Notes under the pieces: model-generated | Told to the model about the DNA's origin: nothing | What the model saw: only the letters and a program-made list of their open reading frames with translations | Databases searched by the model: none | Part shown: positions 5,517 to 6,606 of the stretch, in pieces | Numbering within the stretch: the stretch's first letter is position 1 | Layout: every line of letters begins with the position of its first letter | Source: Chromatiales bacterium | GTDB lineage: Bacteria; Pseudomonadota; Gammaproteobacteria; UBA6429; Thiohalophilaceae | DNA length: 6,606 nucleotides | Direction: 5' to 3' | Assembly: GCA_027070385.1 (NCBI GenBank) | Contig: JALXDW010000190.1 | Span: forward strand, 1-6,606 | Made by a program: the position numbers and the translations under genes

Positions 5517-6605
5517 CAAATCATCTTTTATTTTATTGGCTCCATCTTTGTAAATAACCTCGGTACGATCACGTCCACATGATTTGGCATGGTACAAGGC
5601 TTTGTCTGCACGTTGAATCATAGTAGCGGCAGAATCACTCGGCTCAAACAGTGTTAAACCGGCAGAGAATGAAGGCACCTTGATCTGAATCACACCATCT
5701 TCGATAAAACTTTGTTTTGCTCTATTGCGAACCTTTTCCATTGCCGCTAATGCGCCTTCCTCACTGGTATTTGGAAACAGAACTGCAAATTCTTCACCAC
5801 CGTAACGGCAAACCAAATCATGCTGCCGGAAAATAGTAAATAACTTGTTTGCATAATACTTTAGAACCTTATCACCGACTGGATGACCATACTGATCATT
5901 AATCTGTTTGAAATAATCCAGATCAACCATTGCCAGTGCCAGGTTAAAATTATAACGTTGTGCGCGCCCCAGTTCATCTTCCAAACGACGCATAAATGCG
6001 CGTCGGTTAGGTAGCCCGGTCAGTTCATCTGTAATACTTAATTGCCTGACTCGAGCAAGTTCACTACTAAGCTGACGACTGTCTGTTTCTATCATTTGAA
6101 AATATTTTTTGGCATCATCCAGATTATGCAATAAAACTTTATGTGCGTTAATCAAACCATCTACATCATCAGACAATGCTTCACGTAATATTTCAATATC
6201 ATCAATGGTATTGGCTTCTTTTAAACCATTACGGATGACTTCCAGCATAACTCCAAACTGTTCATGTTTTGCAACTGTTTCATTTATCCGCTTGGTCAAT
6301 TCACTACGAACATAATCGGATTTTTCTGACTGCTCAGATAAATAACTTTCGTATTCACCCTGCATTTTTTTATTTTCATTACCCTTATCCGGGTTCATTT
6401 TATAGCTGGGGAGCAATTCATCAATCAGGTCTTCAAGTGGATTTTTTTTATCTATGGTGATTTTTTCAGATTCAACCGGTACAAACAGCCCCGAACTTTC
6501 TTCCTGCCCATGCGTCCCGGTGTAGTAATCCAATAAGGGTAAGAGTGCATCTCGAATTATCTGTTCATCCAGCACTTCCATTCTTGCCAGGTGTAATAAA
6601 TACAT
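5499..6605 (-). CDS. GGDEF diguanylate cyclase with N-terminal coiled coil (at window edge, possibly 5' incomplete)
   Basis: The protein makes c-di-GMP from two GTP. Its GGDEF domain spans about residues 188-355: DELTGLPNRRAF (193-204) opens it, the metal-binding aspartate lies in MVDLDYFKQIND (227-237), and the active-site loop is GGEEF (269-273), an active variant. R260-Q-H-D263 stands five residues before GGEEF, the exact place of the RxxD inhibitory I-site, so product feedback is expected. The late motif ADKALYHAK (333-341) is intact. Residues about 75-190 are charged and heptad-like, a likely coiled coil driving dimerisation; residues 1-70 are a helical segment and linker that I do not recognise, with no membrane helix. 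The ATG at 6605 touches the window edge, no ribosome binding site is visible, and the true start may lie outside. It converges on eptA with 25 bp between stops. Confidence 0.93.
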   Translation of the reverse strand: MYLLHLARMEVLDEQIIRDALLPLLDYYTGTHGQEESSGLFVPVESEKITIDKKNPLEDLIDELLPSYKMNPDKGNENKKMQGEYESYLSEQSEKSDYVRSELTKRINETVAKHEQFGVMLEVIRNGLKEANTIDDIEILREALSDDVDGLINAHKVLLHNLDDAKKYFQMIETDSRQLSSELARVRQLSITDELTGLPNRRAFMRRLEDELGRAQRYNFNLALAMVDLDYFKQINDQYGHPVGDKVLKYYANKLFTIFRQHDLVCRYGGEEFAVLFPNTSEEGALAAMEKVRNRAKQSFIEDGVIQIKVPSFSAGLTLFEPSDSAATMIQRADKALYHAKSCGRDRTEVIYKDGANKIKDDLPGNTH

Positions 6606-6606
6606 A

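Noticed and set aside
6109..6460. Plus-strand ORFs opposite the 5' half of the diguanylate cyclase
   Set aside because: They are short shadows of a supported gene, with cysteine/serine/phenylalanine-rich antisense translations and no family resemblance.

Overview
The window looks like chromosomal DNA of a gammaproteobacterium of moderate to low GC; no 16S rRNA or other marker gene is present to name a genus. The evidence is the gene set: an HDOD signalling protein, a GGDEF diguanylate cyclase, an EptA/MCR-type lipid A phosphoethanolamine transferase and an MgtC/SapB membrane protein. I see no tRNA, rRNA, CRISPR array, insertion sequence or attachment site.

Layout, left to right. Bases 1-1269 (+) are the 3' part of an HDOD-GAF protein whose start lies outside the window. 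After an 80-bp gap with a good sigma70-like promoter comes a SAM-dependent methyltransferase (1350-2174, +). It converges on a full-length MgtC/SapB family gene (2203-2892, -). A 270-bp AT-rich divergent intergenic region (2893-3162) follows. It holds a near-consensus promoter for the right-hand operon, a perfect TATAAT on the other strand, and a 27-bp dyad lying over the -35 regions. The right-hand operon is a 229-aa helical-repeat protein of unknown function (3163-3852, +) followed 10 bp later by eptA (3863-5473, +), which has a TTG start and all expected catalytic and zinc residues. Last, a coiled-coil diguanylate cyclase (5499 to the right edge, -) converges on eptA and appears to end in an intrinsic terminator that overlaps its own stop codon.

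How the genes may fit together. The edges carry signalling proteins (HDOD-GAF; c-di-GMP synthesis). The centre pairs MgtC with EptA from one shared regulatory region. In enteric bacteria homologues of both belong to low-Mg2+/envelope-stress responses: MgtC acts in low-Mg2+ physiology, and EptA masks lipid A phosphates. The divergent pair with a shared dyad therefore suggests, but does not prove, an envelope/cation-response module. The unknown gene co-oriented with eptA is the least explained part. Base composition drops from about 54% GC in most of that gene to about 31% in the 5' half of eptA, which hints at different histories for the two genes.
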